Position numbers and translations under genes: made by a program
Notes under the pieces: model-generated
The model's database searches: none
Told to the model about the DNA's origin: nothing
What the model saw: the letters and a program-made list of their open reading frames with translations, nothing else
In this document: positions 55,736 to 63,893 of the stretch, one piece after another
Layout of the letters: every line of letters begins with the position of its first letter
Numbering within the stretch: the stretch's first letter is position 1
Assembly (NCBI RefSeq): GCF_001983935.1
Contig: NZ_CP017641.1
Coordinates: 7,800,001 to 7,864,000, forward strand
From: Fuerstiella marisgermanici
GTDB taxonomy: Bacteria > Planctomycetota > Planctomycetia > Planctomycetales > Planctomycetaceae
DNA length: 64,000 nt
Direction of reading: 5' to 3'

Positions 55736-57616
55736 CTATTTGGCCTCGCGTTTTCTAAAGGCATCGCTTTGCACGATGGCCGTCACCAAACTACTAAACC
55801 GGTGGTCGTTTTCTTCCAGCGACGCGACAACATCGTTGACCACGCAACGGTCATAGGATACTAAGCCGCGTCCCAAAGCGTAAACCAACATCTTACCAGA
55901 GAGGCACCGCAGAAACTCGGTTTTATTGTCTTCGGCCAGAATCTGCATCAATTCGGACGCGCCATCGAACTTCTTTCCGCCCGGCAGCTCTCCTGCTGCA
56001 TTGACCTCGAAGCGACCGTCACGGTCCCGCCAAGCGCCAATAGCGTCAAAGTTCTCCATGCCGAACCCAACCGCATCCATCTTCACGTGACACACGGCAC
56101 ACGCCGGATTCGATCGATGCTGCTCCATTTGTTCCCGTAATGAGCCGAGGGTTTCGCCGCCTTCTTCCAGTTCGGGGACGTCTGGCGGCGGTGGCGGCGG
56201 TGGTTCGGCCAGAATGTTCTCAAGCACCCATTTGCCTCGTTTTACGGGCGAAGTGCGGGTCGGATTTGAGGTCAGCAGCAAAATGCTGGAATGCGTCAAC
56301 ACGCCTCGACGGCCTTTTGCCATCGCCACTTTCTGAAACTGGTCGCCGGTGACGTCTTTCATGCCATAATGTTTTGCCAGGCGTTCGTTGACGAACGTGT
56401 AGTCGGCGGTCAAGAATTCGAGCACGCTACGGTCTTCGCGAATCATGTTTTCAAAGAACGATTCCGTCTCGCGGCGCATCGCCAACTGTAGTTCAGCGTC
56501 GAATGTGGGAAACTGATCCGGATCCGGCTTCAGTTTGGTCACGTCTCGAAGTTGCAGCCACTGTCCGGCGAAGTTGTCGATCAGTGCGACGGATTTCGGG
56601 TCGGCCAGCATGCGTTTCGCTTGGGCCGCCAGTACTTCCGGTTTCGTGAGTTCACCGCTGGCTGCAAGTTTGAACAACTCTTCGTCAGGCATGGTACTCC
56701 ACAAAAAGTACGATAGCCGCGACGCCAGTTCGTAGCCGTTCAACGATCGAATGCCGTCTTTGTCATCGTCTGTCGGATCCGCTTCGACTCGGAATAAGAA
56801 GTGCGGATTGGCGAGAACTGCTGTGATCGCGGTTTCAAAGATTTCGTCCGGTTTGCTGTCCCGTTCCCAGGCGAGCTTCATGATTGCGAAAAGCCGATCG
56901 CCCTCGGCATCTGTGATCGGTCGCCGCCATGCGAGCGTTGCGAATTCGCGGATGTTCTGACGAGCAGCCTCCACCATTTCTTCTGCTGATTCTGCGGTGT
57001 GCGGCAGGACACGTTTCTTTGCGGCTTCGTCAGACATGATCTGCTGAGCCACCGTTTGAGCGGCCGCCAGATACTTCTCCAGCAGCACGGGCGGGATGGT
57101 GAGCACATCGCCGATATTATCGAAGCCTTCGCCGACATCGTCGGAAGGGAAGTCGTCTGCGAGGTTCAACTGCAGGCCGGTGAGGTCACGAATTGTGTTG
57201 TTGAATTCCGCTTTGTTCAGCCGACGTAACGTGACTCGGCCCGGATGCTGGTCGGACGAACAGTCGAAAGAATCCAGTTGCGCCTGCAAACTGTCCAGAA
57301 TGTCGGTCAGTTCATCGGCGGTTGGTTGAGTTTCCTCAGCGGGCGGCATTTGTCGGTCTCGAATCAGCCGACGTACTTTTTCCCACAATTCGTAGTCAGT
57401 TTGGATGCGAGCCGAATCCGTGTACTTTTCGAAGTTGATTCCTGCCTCCGCACCGTCGCTGCTATGACAGCCAACGCAGTGCAGTTCGAGAAACGGCTTC
57501 ACTTGCTTGGTGAATTCCTCAGGCGCAGTGGCCTGTTCCTCATCGGCCGTCGCGAGCGACAGCTGTGCGGCGAGGAAAAACGGGACAGTCACCAATGTTA
57601 AAATGTTGCGTTGCAT
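55736..57616 (-). CDS. DUF1592/DUF1588/DUF1585-type planctomycete cytochrome protein
   Basis: A 626-residue exported protein from the ATG at 57616. A signal peptide is followed by a cytochrome c-like PSCyt1 motif, ELHCVGCHSSDGAEAGINFE (CVGCH haem site, about residue 46), and IRDRQMPPAEETQPT with the probable axial Met. After that come the DUF1587 block (TLRRLNKAEFNNTIRDLTGL), DUF1595, DUF1592 (LASRLSYFLWSTMPDEELF), DUF1588 (RRGVLTHSSILLLTSNPTRT, with PACAVCHVKMDAVGFGMENF) and DUF1585 at the end. A second CxxCH motif is visible in the DUF1588 part. Co-transcribed with DUF1552. Confidence 0.93.
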   Translation of the reverse strand: MQRNILTLVTVPFFLAAQLSLATADEEQATAPEEFTKQVKPFLELHCVGCHSSDGAEAGINFEKYTDSARIQTDYELWEKVRRLIRDRQMPPAEETQPTADELTDILDSLQAQLDSFDCSSDQHPGRVTLRRLNKAEFNNTIRDLTGLQLNLADDFPSDDVGEGFDNIGDVLTIPPVLLEKYLAAAQTVAQQIMSDEAAKKRVLPHTAESAEEMVEAARQNIREFATLAWRRPITDAEGDRLFAIMKLAWERDSKPDEIFETAITAVLANPHFLFRVEADPTDDDKDGIRSLNGYELASRLSYFLWSTMPDEELFKLAASGELTKPEVLAAQAKRMLADPKSVALIDNFAGQWLQLRDVTKLKPDPDQFPTFDAELQLAMRRETESFFENMIREDRSVLEFLTADYTFVNERLAKHYGMKDVTGDQFQKVAMAKGRRGVLTHSSILLLTSNPTRTSPVKRGKWVLENILAEPPPPPPPDVPELEEGGETLGSLREQMEQHRSNPACAVCHVKMDAVGFGMENFDAIGAWRDRDGRFEVNAAGELPGGKKFDGASELMQILAEDNKTEFLRCLSGKMLVYALGRGLVSYDRCVVNDVVASLEENDHRFSSLVTAIVQSDAFRKREAK

Positions 57617-57710
57617 ACTGGGATTATAGCGGGCGAAAGAGGAAGGAAACCAGCGTGGAAAGCTGATCACTTGGGGGCGGGAACTGGCAATAATAGCAAT
57701 TTTCTCTGGG

Positions 57711-58619
57711 TTAGCGTCTGTCAGACGGTTTCTTCCGTCGTGTCTGATCCGTCAGCCATTTCCTCGCTGCGTCACGAGCTTTACTGGGGCGCAGTATCCA
57801 TTCATTGTTGTGGTTGCGAAAGCCGGTTTTGGCGAAGGTTAGGTTTCCGTCCCGAACGAGCGGCACTAAATAGTCACGAGTTGCATCGATGCCGGCCCCT
57901 TCATGACAGATAAATTGCGGGCGTCCCTTCAGACGCTGCAGCCGAGTGAGAGCGGCCGTGCGGTCGGAGTTTGGATACGGCCAGTTTCGCACTCCGTCGT
58001 AATGACTGTAGAAGAAGAACCCGCACCATAGCTTCGACGTCTTGTCATCGTGCAGGCCAAGATAGTTGCCGGCAATGGCACCTCGTGAAAAACCGCACAG
58101 GACGACTCGGTCCTTGTCGCCACTGTAATCCTGGCAGACCGTTGCGACGGCTTCACGGCAATACCTCAAAGTTGGTTCAGGATCGTAGTCCGGCGGATCG
58201 CCCCACCAGGTGATTGCAACGTCGTCGCCCGCACCATTTAAATACGGCAGGCTTAACCAGATGAAACCGTCGCCGCCGCTAAGTCCATAGCCCAGCTTGC
58301 TGTCTTCCGGCAATCCCGTGCTGACGTCGCCGATTTTGCTGCGATAGTTTCCGTTCCCCGTCCATTCCACCAGCACCGGATAATGCTTATCTGGTTGCCA
58401 GTCCCTGGGCAAATACAAGACGTGGTACGCCTCCGAATTCTGCCAGCTGTTCAGCGATAGTTTCACTCGCCGACCGGCAGCGGGCTCATCGTCCGTCATT
58501 TCCGGAACGATGAGGTCCGGTTTAACAGAACGAATGTCGGGGAGCTGCGCGCCCGCTGGCTTGCTGAGGAAGTTGCAGATCAGCAGGCAGAAACTGGTTG
58601 TGAGGTAATACGAAGGCAT
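57711..58619 (-). CDS. Exported alpha/beta-hydrolase-like protein
   Basis: A 302-residue protein from the ATG at 58619 with a signal peptide (LTTSFCLLICNFLSKPAGAQ). The middle has the nucleophile elbow VVLCGFSRGAIAGNYLGLHD (G-F-S-R-G), typical of esterases and hydrolases; PVLVEWTGNGNYRS may form the oxyanion region. A C-terminal His in FRNHNNEWIL could complete a triad. Substrate unknown. Upstream of the DUF1592 gene with a gap of about 95 bp, so possibly part of that operon. Confidence 0.85.
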   Translation of the reverse strand: MPSYYLTTSFCLLICNFLSKPAGAQLPDIRSVKPDLIVPEMTDDEPAAGRRVKLSLNSWQNSEAYHVLYLPRDWQPDKHYPVLVEWTGNGNYRSKIGDVSTGLPEDSKLGYGLSGGDGFIWLSLPYLNGAGDDVAITWWGDPPDYDPEPTLRYCREAVATVCQDYSGDKDRVVLCGFSRGAIAGNYLGLHDDKTSKLWCGFFFYSHYDGVRNWPYPNSDRTAALTRLQRLKGRPQFICHEGAGIDATRDYLVPLVRDGNLTFAKTGFRNHNNEWILRPSKARDAARKWLTDQTRRKKPSDRR

Positions 58620-58770
58620 GCGGTTTTGTTTCAACGACCGACCAACACGGTTGCATTTTTTAAGACGACAACTCTTCGAGCTGCGTGATCTGCTTCAACT
58701 CGCCCCGGCTGTAGGCACCGCAGACGGCATCGAACGGCAGCCAATCCGAATAACGATTGAAGAGTTCACG

Positions 58771-59043
58771 CATCGAACTTTTGTCACAGCGGCAAGGTCT
58801 TAGGTGGCCTTCGGCGAAGTGCCGCCCAGTGGGTCCGTTTTATCGGGAAGGGCTTTCGGCTTAGCGTGTCGAGTTTATTATAGCCAGATTGATCCGAGTC
58901 GTTTCACCCGCAGCCGAAGGCGCAGGCGTTGCAGGGGACGGCTGTGTCGCAGCAGAAGCGGAACACGCACGGACGCCGAACAGAGGACGCCTGCGCCTCC
59001 GGCTACGGGGTAAACAATCCACTGACTTCGCCGCCGAATCGCG
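58771..59043 (+). repeat. Array 1, unit 1 of ~270-bp tandem repeat
   Basis: The unit starts CATCGAACTTTTGTCACAGC, includes a conserved AGGTGGCCTTCGGCGAAGTG box at 58802, and contains the long hairpin at 58900-59014. It is followed directly by a second similar unit. It has no coding content. Confidence 0.85.
58900..59014 (+). repeat. Long-hairpin repeat copy in array 1
   Basis: A 115-bp inverted repeat. The left arm starts GTTTCACCCGCAGCCGAAGG and the right arm ends CCTCCGGCTACGGGGTAAAC, with about 29 bp per arm. The spacer contains GGGGACGGCTGTGTCGCAGC and GAAGCGGAACACGCACGG, shared with the other copies. Arms differ from those at 59172 at a few positions. Confidence 0.9.
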
Positions 59044-59307
59044 CATCGAACTCTTGTCTCAGCGGCAAGGTCTTAGGTGGCCTGCGGCGAAGTGCCGCCC
59101 AGTACGTACTTTCTATAAGAAGGATTTTCGGCTTGGGTATCGAGTCTATTGCAGCCGGATTGATACGAGTCGTTTAACCCGTAGCCGAAGGCGCAGGTGT
59201 TGCAGGGGACGGCTGTGTCGCAGCAGAAGCGGAACACGCACTGACGCCGATCAGCGGACGCCTGCGCCTCCGGCTACGGGTTAAACGATCCAATGGCTTC
59301 ACCGCCA
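59044..59307 (+). repeat. Array 1, unit 2 of ~270-bp tandem repeat
   Basis: 264 bp, starting CATCGAACTCTTGTCTCAGC, with the AGGTGGCCTGCGGCGAAGTG box at 59075 and the hairpin at 59172. Similar along its whole length to unit 1. A partial third unit follows to about 59385, containing the box at 59339 but no hairpin. Confidence 0.85.
59172..59286 (+). repeat. Long-hairpin repeat copy in array 1
   Basis: 115 bp. The left arm starts GTTTAACCCGTAGCCGAAGG and the right arm ends CCTCCGGCTACGGGTTAAAC; the outer 15 bases of the arms are perfect complements (GTTTAACCCGTAGCC / GGCTACGGGTTAAAC). Confidence 0.92.
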
Positions 59308-59385
59308 CATCGCGCGATTGTCACAGCGGCAAAGTCTTAGGTGGCCTTCAGCGAAGTGCCGCCCAGTGGGTCCTTTCTGCCGGGT

Positions 59386-59737
59386 CTCACTGCCTCAACC
59401 TTGAAGCGTTCGGGAGACGCGCATAACAGTTTGCGAATTCAGTGTTTGCGTTGAATGAGCTTTGAACCCTTGGCAACTGCACAGTCCATATTGTGTGATA
59501 ATTTGTAACACAATTCAACAAATTCTGTACCGGATTGTGTACCAGTCCGTCCATGCTCAGGTGCCCACGGAGTGACGAATGCTGAAGACTTTGGTCGCTT
59601 TAAAATGGCCGGTTTTGCGGCGGCGGAATCCGCGACTGATCACAGCCGGTGGGTTGCGGACCTCCTGAACTGAACGACTCAACAGTGCCAGTTTGACGAC
59701 TCGACAACAGGGTGGCTGTGATCTCATGGGAGAAGTC
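59386..59737. other. Non-coding stretch after array 1
   Basis: About 350 bp with no gene. It is richer in A/T than its surroundings around 59490-59530 and has a small inverted repeat there (TTGTGT / ACACAA). A decayed piece of a mobile element or a promoter-poor spacer are both possible. Confidence 0.4.
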
Positions 59738-60568
59738 TCAAGCCGTCTGAGCTGGACCTGTGTTCATGAATACGGCGTGGCAGGTTGCGGGAGTCGCCGT
59801 CTGAATGTGTTGACGGCGTTCGAACTTTTTCACCACATGGAGCCAGATGTCGATGGTGGTGCCGAGCCGTTCCAGCAGCGGTGGAACGGCGCTTTTTATG
59901 TAGCCGCGTTTTCCCGAATGCAGTTGACGGCCCGTCCAGTCCACCAGTTGCAGATACTCCGCCAGCGTCATCGGCAGGCAGCCGTGGTTGCTGACGCGAC
60001 GGTTCGTGCTGCGATCGCGAACCTTCTTTCGCTGTGGCTCCAACGCTATCGGACTCAGCCAGCCCGCCTGCTGCCCGTGTTCCACGCGAACATCCTTCGC
60101 ATCAGCGGTTTCCACTTCTTCAGAGGACTTCACATCGCCCACGCGATCCTGAACGCTCGTGAAGTCGCTGCTCTCCAGCGAATCGGCGATGCCTGCACGA
60201 ATCGGATTCAGATCGACATACGCCATGCACGCCGCGATCGCTTCTTCACTGTCAAGCACCGTACTCTTTAAGCGACCTTCCCAAAATCTACCGGTGCATT
60301 GATCTTCAGCGTTCGCAAGTCGAGCAATCACTTCGCTCGTGCAACGCATGAACCACGACACGCTCGACAACCGCTTGCGACGCTCGGCCAGAACTTCTTT
60401 GTCACCGTAAATACTGCGGAGGTCGGTTTCTGTCGGGTCGGCGGCCGAACCGTCTTCGTTGCGTCGCTGCGGAAACAACTGCCACCAGCGGCGAGCCACC
60501 TCTTCATCCGACCACGTTTCCACAACGTCTGGTCTCGTGCGTAAGACACAGTGAAAGTGGTTACTCAT
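59738..60568 (-). pseudogene. RAYT-type (Y1/HUH) transposase, 5'-truncated
   Basis: A 276-residue frame that begins at MSNHFHCVLRTRPDVVETW. HFH is the catalytic HUH motif, which in this family normally lies some 70-90 residues into the protein; a stop codon sits three codons upstream. So the N-terminal strand and helices are missing. Downstream features are intact: VSWFMRCTSEVIARLANAED, TGRFWEGRLKSTVLDSEEA, and CMAYVDLNPIRAG with the candidate catalytic Tyr. These proteins process single-stranded REP hairpins. It is head to head with another truncated copy, sharing two bases at the start. Confidence 0.85.
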
Positions 60569-60947
60569 GCACGATCACGTCCACGCTCTCGTGTGGTTCC
60601 CCGAGCCTTTTCAAATCAGTCCGTTCATGAATAAGTGGAAGGAACTGACGTCCAAAACATTGAAGTCCGTGCTGCGTGAGCGTTTCGCGAATTATTGGTC
60701 GCAGATCGATTCGTCCGAGCCGATCTGGCAGTCACGTTACTACGGCTTCAACATTTGGTCACGCTCGAAGGTGGAGGAGAAACGGGATGACATGCACCTG
60801 AATCCCGTCCGGGCGGGCCTGGTACAACGAGCCAACCACTGGCCATGGAGCTCGGCCCGCTGGTATCTGGAACGTCAATCTGTTGGCTTGCCGATTCGCT
60901 GGCCGCCGGGATTGGAACATGATGACCAGTTCGCAACCGATCTGTAG
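60567..60947 (+). pseudogene. Second RAYT-type transposase fragment, 5'-truncated
   Basis: A 126-residue frame that begins MHDHVHALVWFPEPFQISPF; HVH is the HUH motif, with a stop five codons upstream, so about 50 N-terminal residues are missing. Later motifs are EPIWQSRYYGFNIWSRSKVE and MHLNPVRAGLVQRANHWPWS, typical of REP-associated transposases. Belongs to a different subfamily from the opposite-strand copy. Both frames start within two bases of each other, so their missing parts were lost at the same junction. Confidence 0.85.
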
Positions 60948-60965
60948 TCGAAGCCCACGATGATC

Positions 60966-61019
60966 CATCTTCTGCCTGCGGCACCCAACCGCCATGAACG
61001 GCGGTCGGGCCACCCTGCG
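60966..61019 (+). repeat. 54-bp REP-like repeat, copy 1
   Basis: Contains GCCTGCGGCACCCAACCGCC, then a small hairpin ACCGCC-ATGAAC-GGCGGT and GGGCCACCCTGCG. It is repeated in the same orientation at 61692-61745. The internal palindrome and the neighbouring RAYT fragments suggest a REP-type element. Confidence 0.88.
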
Positions 61020-61020
61020 T

Positions 61021-61557
61021 TTAGTTGTAGTACGCAATCTTCGTACAAACTTGAAACACTCCCGCATTCAACAATTCTCGCACAGCGGGCGTGTTGCAAA
61101 AATATTTCACACCGTCGTGAATGTCCGACGGTTCAGTGAGTCGCTCTATGACGAAAGCTTTTCTGAATGGCTCGGGCGAAAAGTAGAGTTCCACACACAG
61201 TTGAACTGATGTCTCGTAGAGAGCACGATCGCCTCTTTCTTCGGCTGTAACTAAATGTCGAAGAAGCCAGATGTACTGCCTAGAATCGCGTTCCCATGTA
61301 ATGTCAGCACAATCCACGTGTTGGTCTCGCAAGTCAATCAATCGATCACAACACTGGTAGACAGGCATTGCTCCGCGGGCGAGGACAAGCTCGTCCAAGG
61401 CATCCGGGTTGTTTTCATAGTCACAATCAACACGGACATCGGCATAAAACCGAATCACAAGATCCAAGAGGTCCCGTGGTGGCAATGGAGGACGAGCCTG
61501 CAGCCTCTGAGCAAGAGTTCGAAACTCAGCAATTGCCGTTGATAAGCTGACACTCAT
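61021..61557 (-). CDS. Hypothetical protein between REP-like repeats
   Basis: A 178-residue soluble, mostly helical protein with a good ATG at 61557. It has many Asp, Arg and Leu residues, three Cys pairs spread along the chain, and no signal peptide or membrane span. No domain is recognised. Its stop codon lies one base after the end of repeat copy 1, and copy 2 is 134 bp upstream of its start, so it is boxed by two direct repeats. Base composition is slightly more A/T-rich than the flanking chromosome. Function unknown. Confidence 0.7.
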   Translation of the reverse strand: MSVSLSTAIAEFRTLAQRLQARPPLPPRDLLDLVIRFYADVRVDCDYENNPDALDELVLARGAMPVYQCCDRLIDLRDQHVDCADITWERDSRQYIWLLRHLVTAEERGDRALYETSVQLCVELYFSPEPFRKAFVIERLTEPSDIHDGVKYFCNTPAVRELLNAGVFQVCTKIAYYN

Positions 61558-61691
61558 ACCAGAGATGGAATAACTTTGACGCTGGCTGGCCCGACCGACT
61601 TATTCGGTCGGGTCGCGCAGCGACAGGATGACTGCTTGTTGGCTTCCGTCGAACATGGAGTTCCATACTGATTGGACGCCGGATGATGAGA

Positions 61692-61745
61692 CATCTTGTG
61701 CCTGCGGCACCCAGCCGCCATGAACGGCGGTCGGGCCACCCTGCG
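61692..61745 (+). repeat. 54-bp REP-like repeat, copy 2
   Basis: Same sequence as 60966-61019 except for a few changes (for example CATCTTGTG for CATCTTCTG and CCCAGCC for CCCAACC). Direct orientation. The rest of the 353-bp gap between 61558 and 61910 holds no gene I can support. Confidence 0.88.
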
Positions 61746-61910
61746 GGCAGGACGGCGGAAGCCGAGATCCATCATCTCCCGCTTTGCCGCGGAATGCCGT
61801 GTGGATGAGCACTATGCGACCGAATTTGAACCGGAAGTGCGTCACCGCGGACGATTGCGCACCACAACCGCATGAACGCGATGAGAGTAAATGTGGTACA
61901 GGCTGATGAA

Positions 61911-62756
61911 TCAGGCCGAGTCCCGGTTTGTCACTGCACGACGGCGACGTCGGGCAGAGACGATCCCCGCAACGCATGCACCAATGGCCCAGACGGCACG
62001 GGAAGACGGTTCCGGCACGGACGTAAAGGCGATGCCCGCAAAGTTGTCCGAGAGCGTGCCAACCGAAGTTCCAATGCCGGTGGTCGGGTCGAGAGTCCCA
62101 AGCAACCGAATTCCTCCAGCCTGTCTGAAGACTCCCCAAAGCACATCGTCCTCAGGATTGAGGGCAAGTCCATTCATCCCATCAATAGCACCTCCATCGA
62201 CAGTGACGCTTAAACTCGAAACAACCGCCCCATTAGATGGGTCCAACGTATAGAGCGTGTCGGAGAATACCGCTGCGCCATACAATGTGCCTCCAACGAA
62301 CGCCAACCCCTTCAAATTTTCAGGTGTCGTCCCAATACCTGTAGCGGAGCCACCAAGTGCAGTGTCAAAGAGTACGTCATCGCGATCGGCAACAAGAAAC
62401 GTCCCCGTGGCAGAATTATATGTCATTGAAAGGTTTTCATCCGTAACATCCGGCCCCGTAAATTGAGTTGATGAAACGATCGTAGAGGTGCCAGTATCAA
62501 TACTTTCCCAAAACCGATCCCCATCGGAAATGCCCGATGCATGATACAGCAACCCGTTCGAAGGATTGAACCCAATCGTTTCGCCGTCGTCCCCGTTCCC
62601 CAGGCTCATGATGAATGTGGATGTCGCGTCCGTCAGACTAAGCGAGTACAAACTTGACGGTGTAGTCGCTCCATCGCCGGTTATGCCGATCAGTTCCGCC
62701 TCAAGCCGCCCCGCTGCAATCGCAATCACGCATACTGCCAGACTGAATATTCGCAT
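61911..62756 (-). CDS. PEP-CTERM surface protein
   Basis: A 281-residue exported protein. ATG at 62756 has AAGGGG six bases upstream; an ATG directly before it at 62759 is an alternative. A signal peptide (IFSLAVCVIAIAAG) is followed by a beta-propeller-like domain of repeated strands (LIGITGDGATTPSSLYSLSL, IGFNPSNGLLYHASG, LYTLDPSNGAVVSSL, GMNGLALNPEDDVLWGVF). The end is a PEP-CTERM sorting signal: VPEPSSRAVWAIGACVAGIV, then a RRRRR cluster. Expected to be recognised by an exosortase and anchored or released at the surface; no exosortase gene is in this window. Confidence 0.88.
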   Translation of the reverse strand: MRIFSLAVCVIAIAAGRLEAELIGITGDGATTPSSLYSLSLTDATSTFIMSLGNGDDGETIGFNPSNGLLYHASGISDGDRFWESIDTGTSTIVSSTQFTGPDVTDENLSMTYNSATGTFLVADRDDVLFDTALGGSATGIGTTPENLKGLAFVGGTLYGAAVFSDTLYTLDPSNGAVVSSLSVTVDGGAIDGMNGLALNPEDDVLWGVFRQAGGIRLLGTLDPTTGIGTSVGTLSDNFAGIAFTSVPEPSSRAVWAIGACVAGIVSARRRRRAVTNRDSA

Positions 62757-62977
62757 CATTTGCTTGCCCCTTGTTGCGGTAGTCGATCGCGTGTGAACCG
62801 GAATTGGATTCCGCAAACCACCAATACTGAATTAAGGATTCGGGTAACGCAATCCACAAGTAGACAATTTTCACTAATCCCCCCATCCACCGCAGGGGCA
62901 TGAACCTTCGTACAGTATCAGCACGGCACTTTAAAGCAGTAAGACACGCGCGGGTGCATCCGCTGTATGGTCCGTTT

Positions 62978-63226
62978 TTAGAGGGCGAGGTTTTTCCAGA
63001 GGTTGTGCCAGTTGTTGTTAATGTTGTGAGCTTTCAGTGCGGTCACTGCTGATGCTCCAATCGGCGACCAGTGCATGCCAGGGCCTTTCAGGCGAATTCC
63101 GACCAACTGTTTGGCCGTGGATTCGATCATGCCCGAGCCGATCTGCCAGTTGTTCTCACGGTAGGCGGGATAGTTCGTCAGGCCCACTCGACTTCGGAAG
63201 TAACCCAACAAGATCGCGGGAAGCAA
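62978..63226 (-). pseudogene. ISKra4-like transposase C-terminal fragment
   Basis: An 82-residue frame matching the end of ISKra4-type transposases: LTNYPAYRENNWQIGSGMIE, STAKQLVGIRLKGPGMHWSP, then ALKAHNINNNWHNLW. The frame is cut at its 5' side by the G-rich tract starting near 63229, so at least 300 codons are missing. No inverted repeats were found. It is a remnant with no expected activity. Confidence 0.8.
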
Positions 63227-63228
63227 TA

Positions 63229-63280
63229 AGGGGGGGGGGGTAAGGGGAGGGGGAGAAATAAGGGGAAGAAATAAGGGGAC
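63229..63280 (+). repeat. G-rich tandem (AATAAGGGG-like) tract
   Basis: A run of eleven G at 63230-63240 followed by TAAGGGGAGGGGG and two AGAAATAAGGGGA-like units. Five runs of four or more G lie within about 50 bp, giving the potential for a G-quadruplex on the plus strand. Marks the breakpoint of the ISKra4-like fragment. Confidence 0.8.
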
Positions 63281-63314
63281 ATTCTGCTTTTTCCAATAAG
63301 TTCAATGTCCCCTT
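63273..63314 (+). repeat. Palindrome AAGGGGACATT / AATGTCCCCTT
   Basis: A perfect 11-bp inverted repeat with a 20-nt loop containing CTGCTTTTTCC. It resembles REP-type hairpins linked to RAYT proteins. On the plus strand it is followed by TTGCG rather than a T-run, so it is not a good terminator. Confidence 0.75.
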
Positions 63315-63401
63315 TTGCGTTCCCGTTCTGCAGGTTGATGGCTAAGATGAAGTCTCTATTCGTCGTTTGGGCCAAGTTGTCCTGGTGGTAAATCATATGC
63401 C

Positions 63402-63636
63402 GATGTCGCCTTCAGCGAAGTGCCGACAGGAGGGCCTTTCTACCGGAAGGGGCTTTCGGCTCAGGATGTCGAGTCTATTACAGGCGGATTGATCCGAGTC
63501 GTTTAACCCGTAGCCGAAGGCGCAGGCGTTGCAGGGGCGGGCTGTGTCGCAGCGGAAGCGGAATACCCACGGACGCCGATCAGAGGACGCCTGCGCCTCC
63601 GGCTACGGGTTAAACGATCCACTGACTTCGCCGCCA
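63402..63636 (+). repeat. Array 2, unit 1
   Basis: 235 bp. It starts with the GCCTTCAGCGAAGTGCC box and contains the hairpin at 63501-63615. Matches array 1 units over the segment GTCGAGTCTATTACAGGCGG-ATTGATCCGAGTC and the hairpin itself. Confidence 0.82.
63501..63615 (+). repeat. Long-hairpin repeat copy in array 2
   Basis: 115 bp. The arms GTTTAACCCGTAGCCGAAGG and CCTCCGGCTACGGGTTAAAC are the same as those of the copy at 59172; the spacers differ at a few positions. Confidence 0.92.
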
Positions 63637-63893
63637 AAGGTGGCCTTCAGCGAAGTGTCGCCCAGTACGTCCTTTCTGTCGGAAGGATTTTCGGCTTGGG
63701 GGTCGAGTCTATTGGAGCCGGATAGATACGAGTCGTTTAACCCGCAGCCGAAGGCGCAGGTGTTGCTGGGGACGGCTGTGTCGCAGCGGAAGCGGAACAC
63801 TCACGGAAGCGGAAGCGGAAGACTCACCGGCGTCGATCAGCGGACGCCTGCGCCTTCGGCTACGGGTTAAACGATTCACTGACTTTGCCGCCA
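63637..63893 (+). repeat. Array 2, unit 2
   Basis: 257 bp, with the AGGTGGCCTTCAGCGAAGTG box at 63638 and a hairpin with an expanded spacer. A partial third unit with the same box runs from 63894 to about 63930. Confidence 0.82.
63735..63872 (+). repeat. Long-hairpin repeat copy with expanded spacer
   Basis: 138 bp. The arms start GTTTAACCCGCAGCCGAAGG and end CCTTCGGCTACGGGTTAAAC. The spacer has a 23-bp expansion made of GGAAGC units compared with the 115-bp copies, suggesting slippage within the spacer. Confidence 0.9.

Noticed and set aside
61600-62139. 179-codon minus-strand frame between the hypothetical gene and the PEP-CTERM gene
   Set aside because: It overlaps the end of the PEP-CTERM gene, reads through the REP-like repeat, and has no domain or codon pattern in support.
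58900-63872. CRISPR-like array, because of the repeated hairpins
   Set aside because: Units are ~235-275 bp, contain internal long palindromes, and lack short repeats with unique 30-40-bp spacers; no cas genes.
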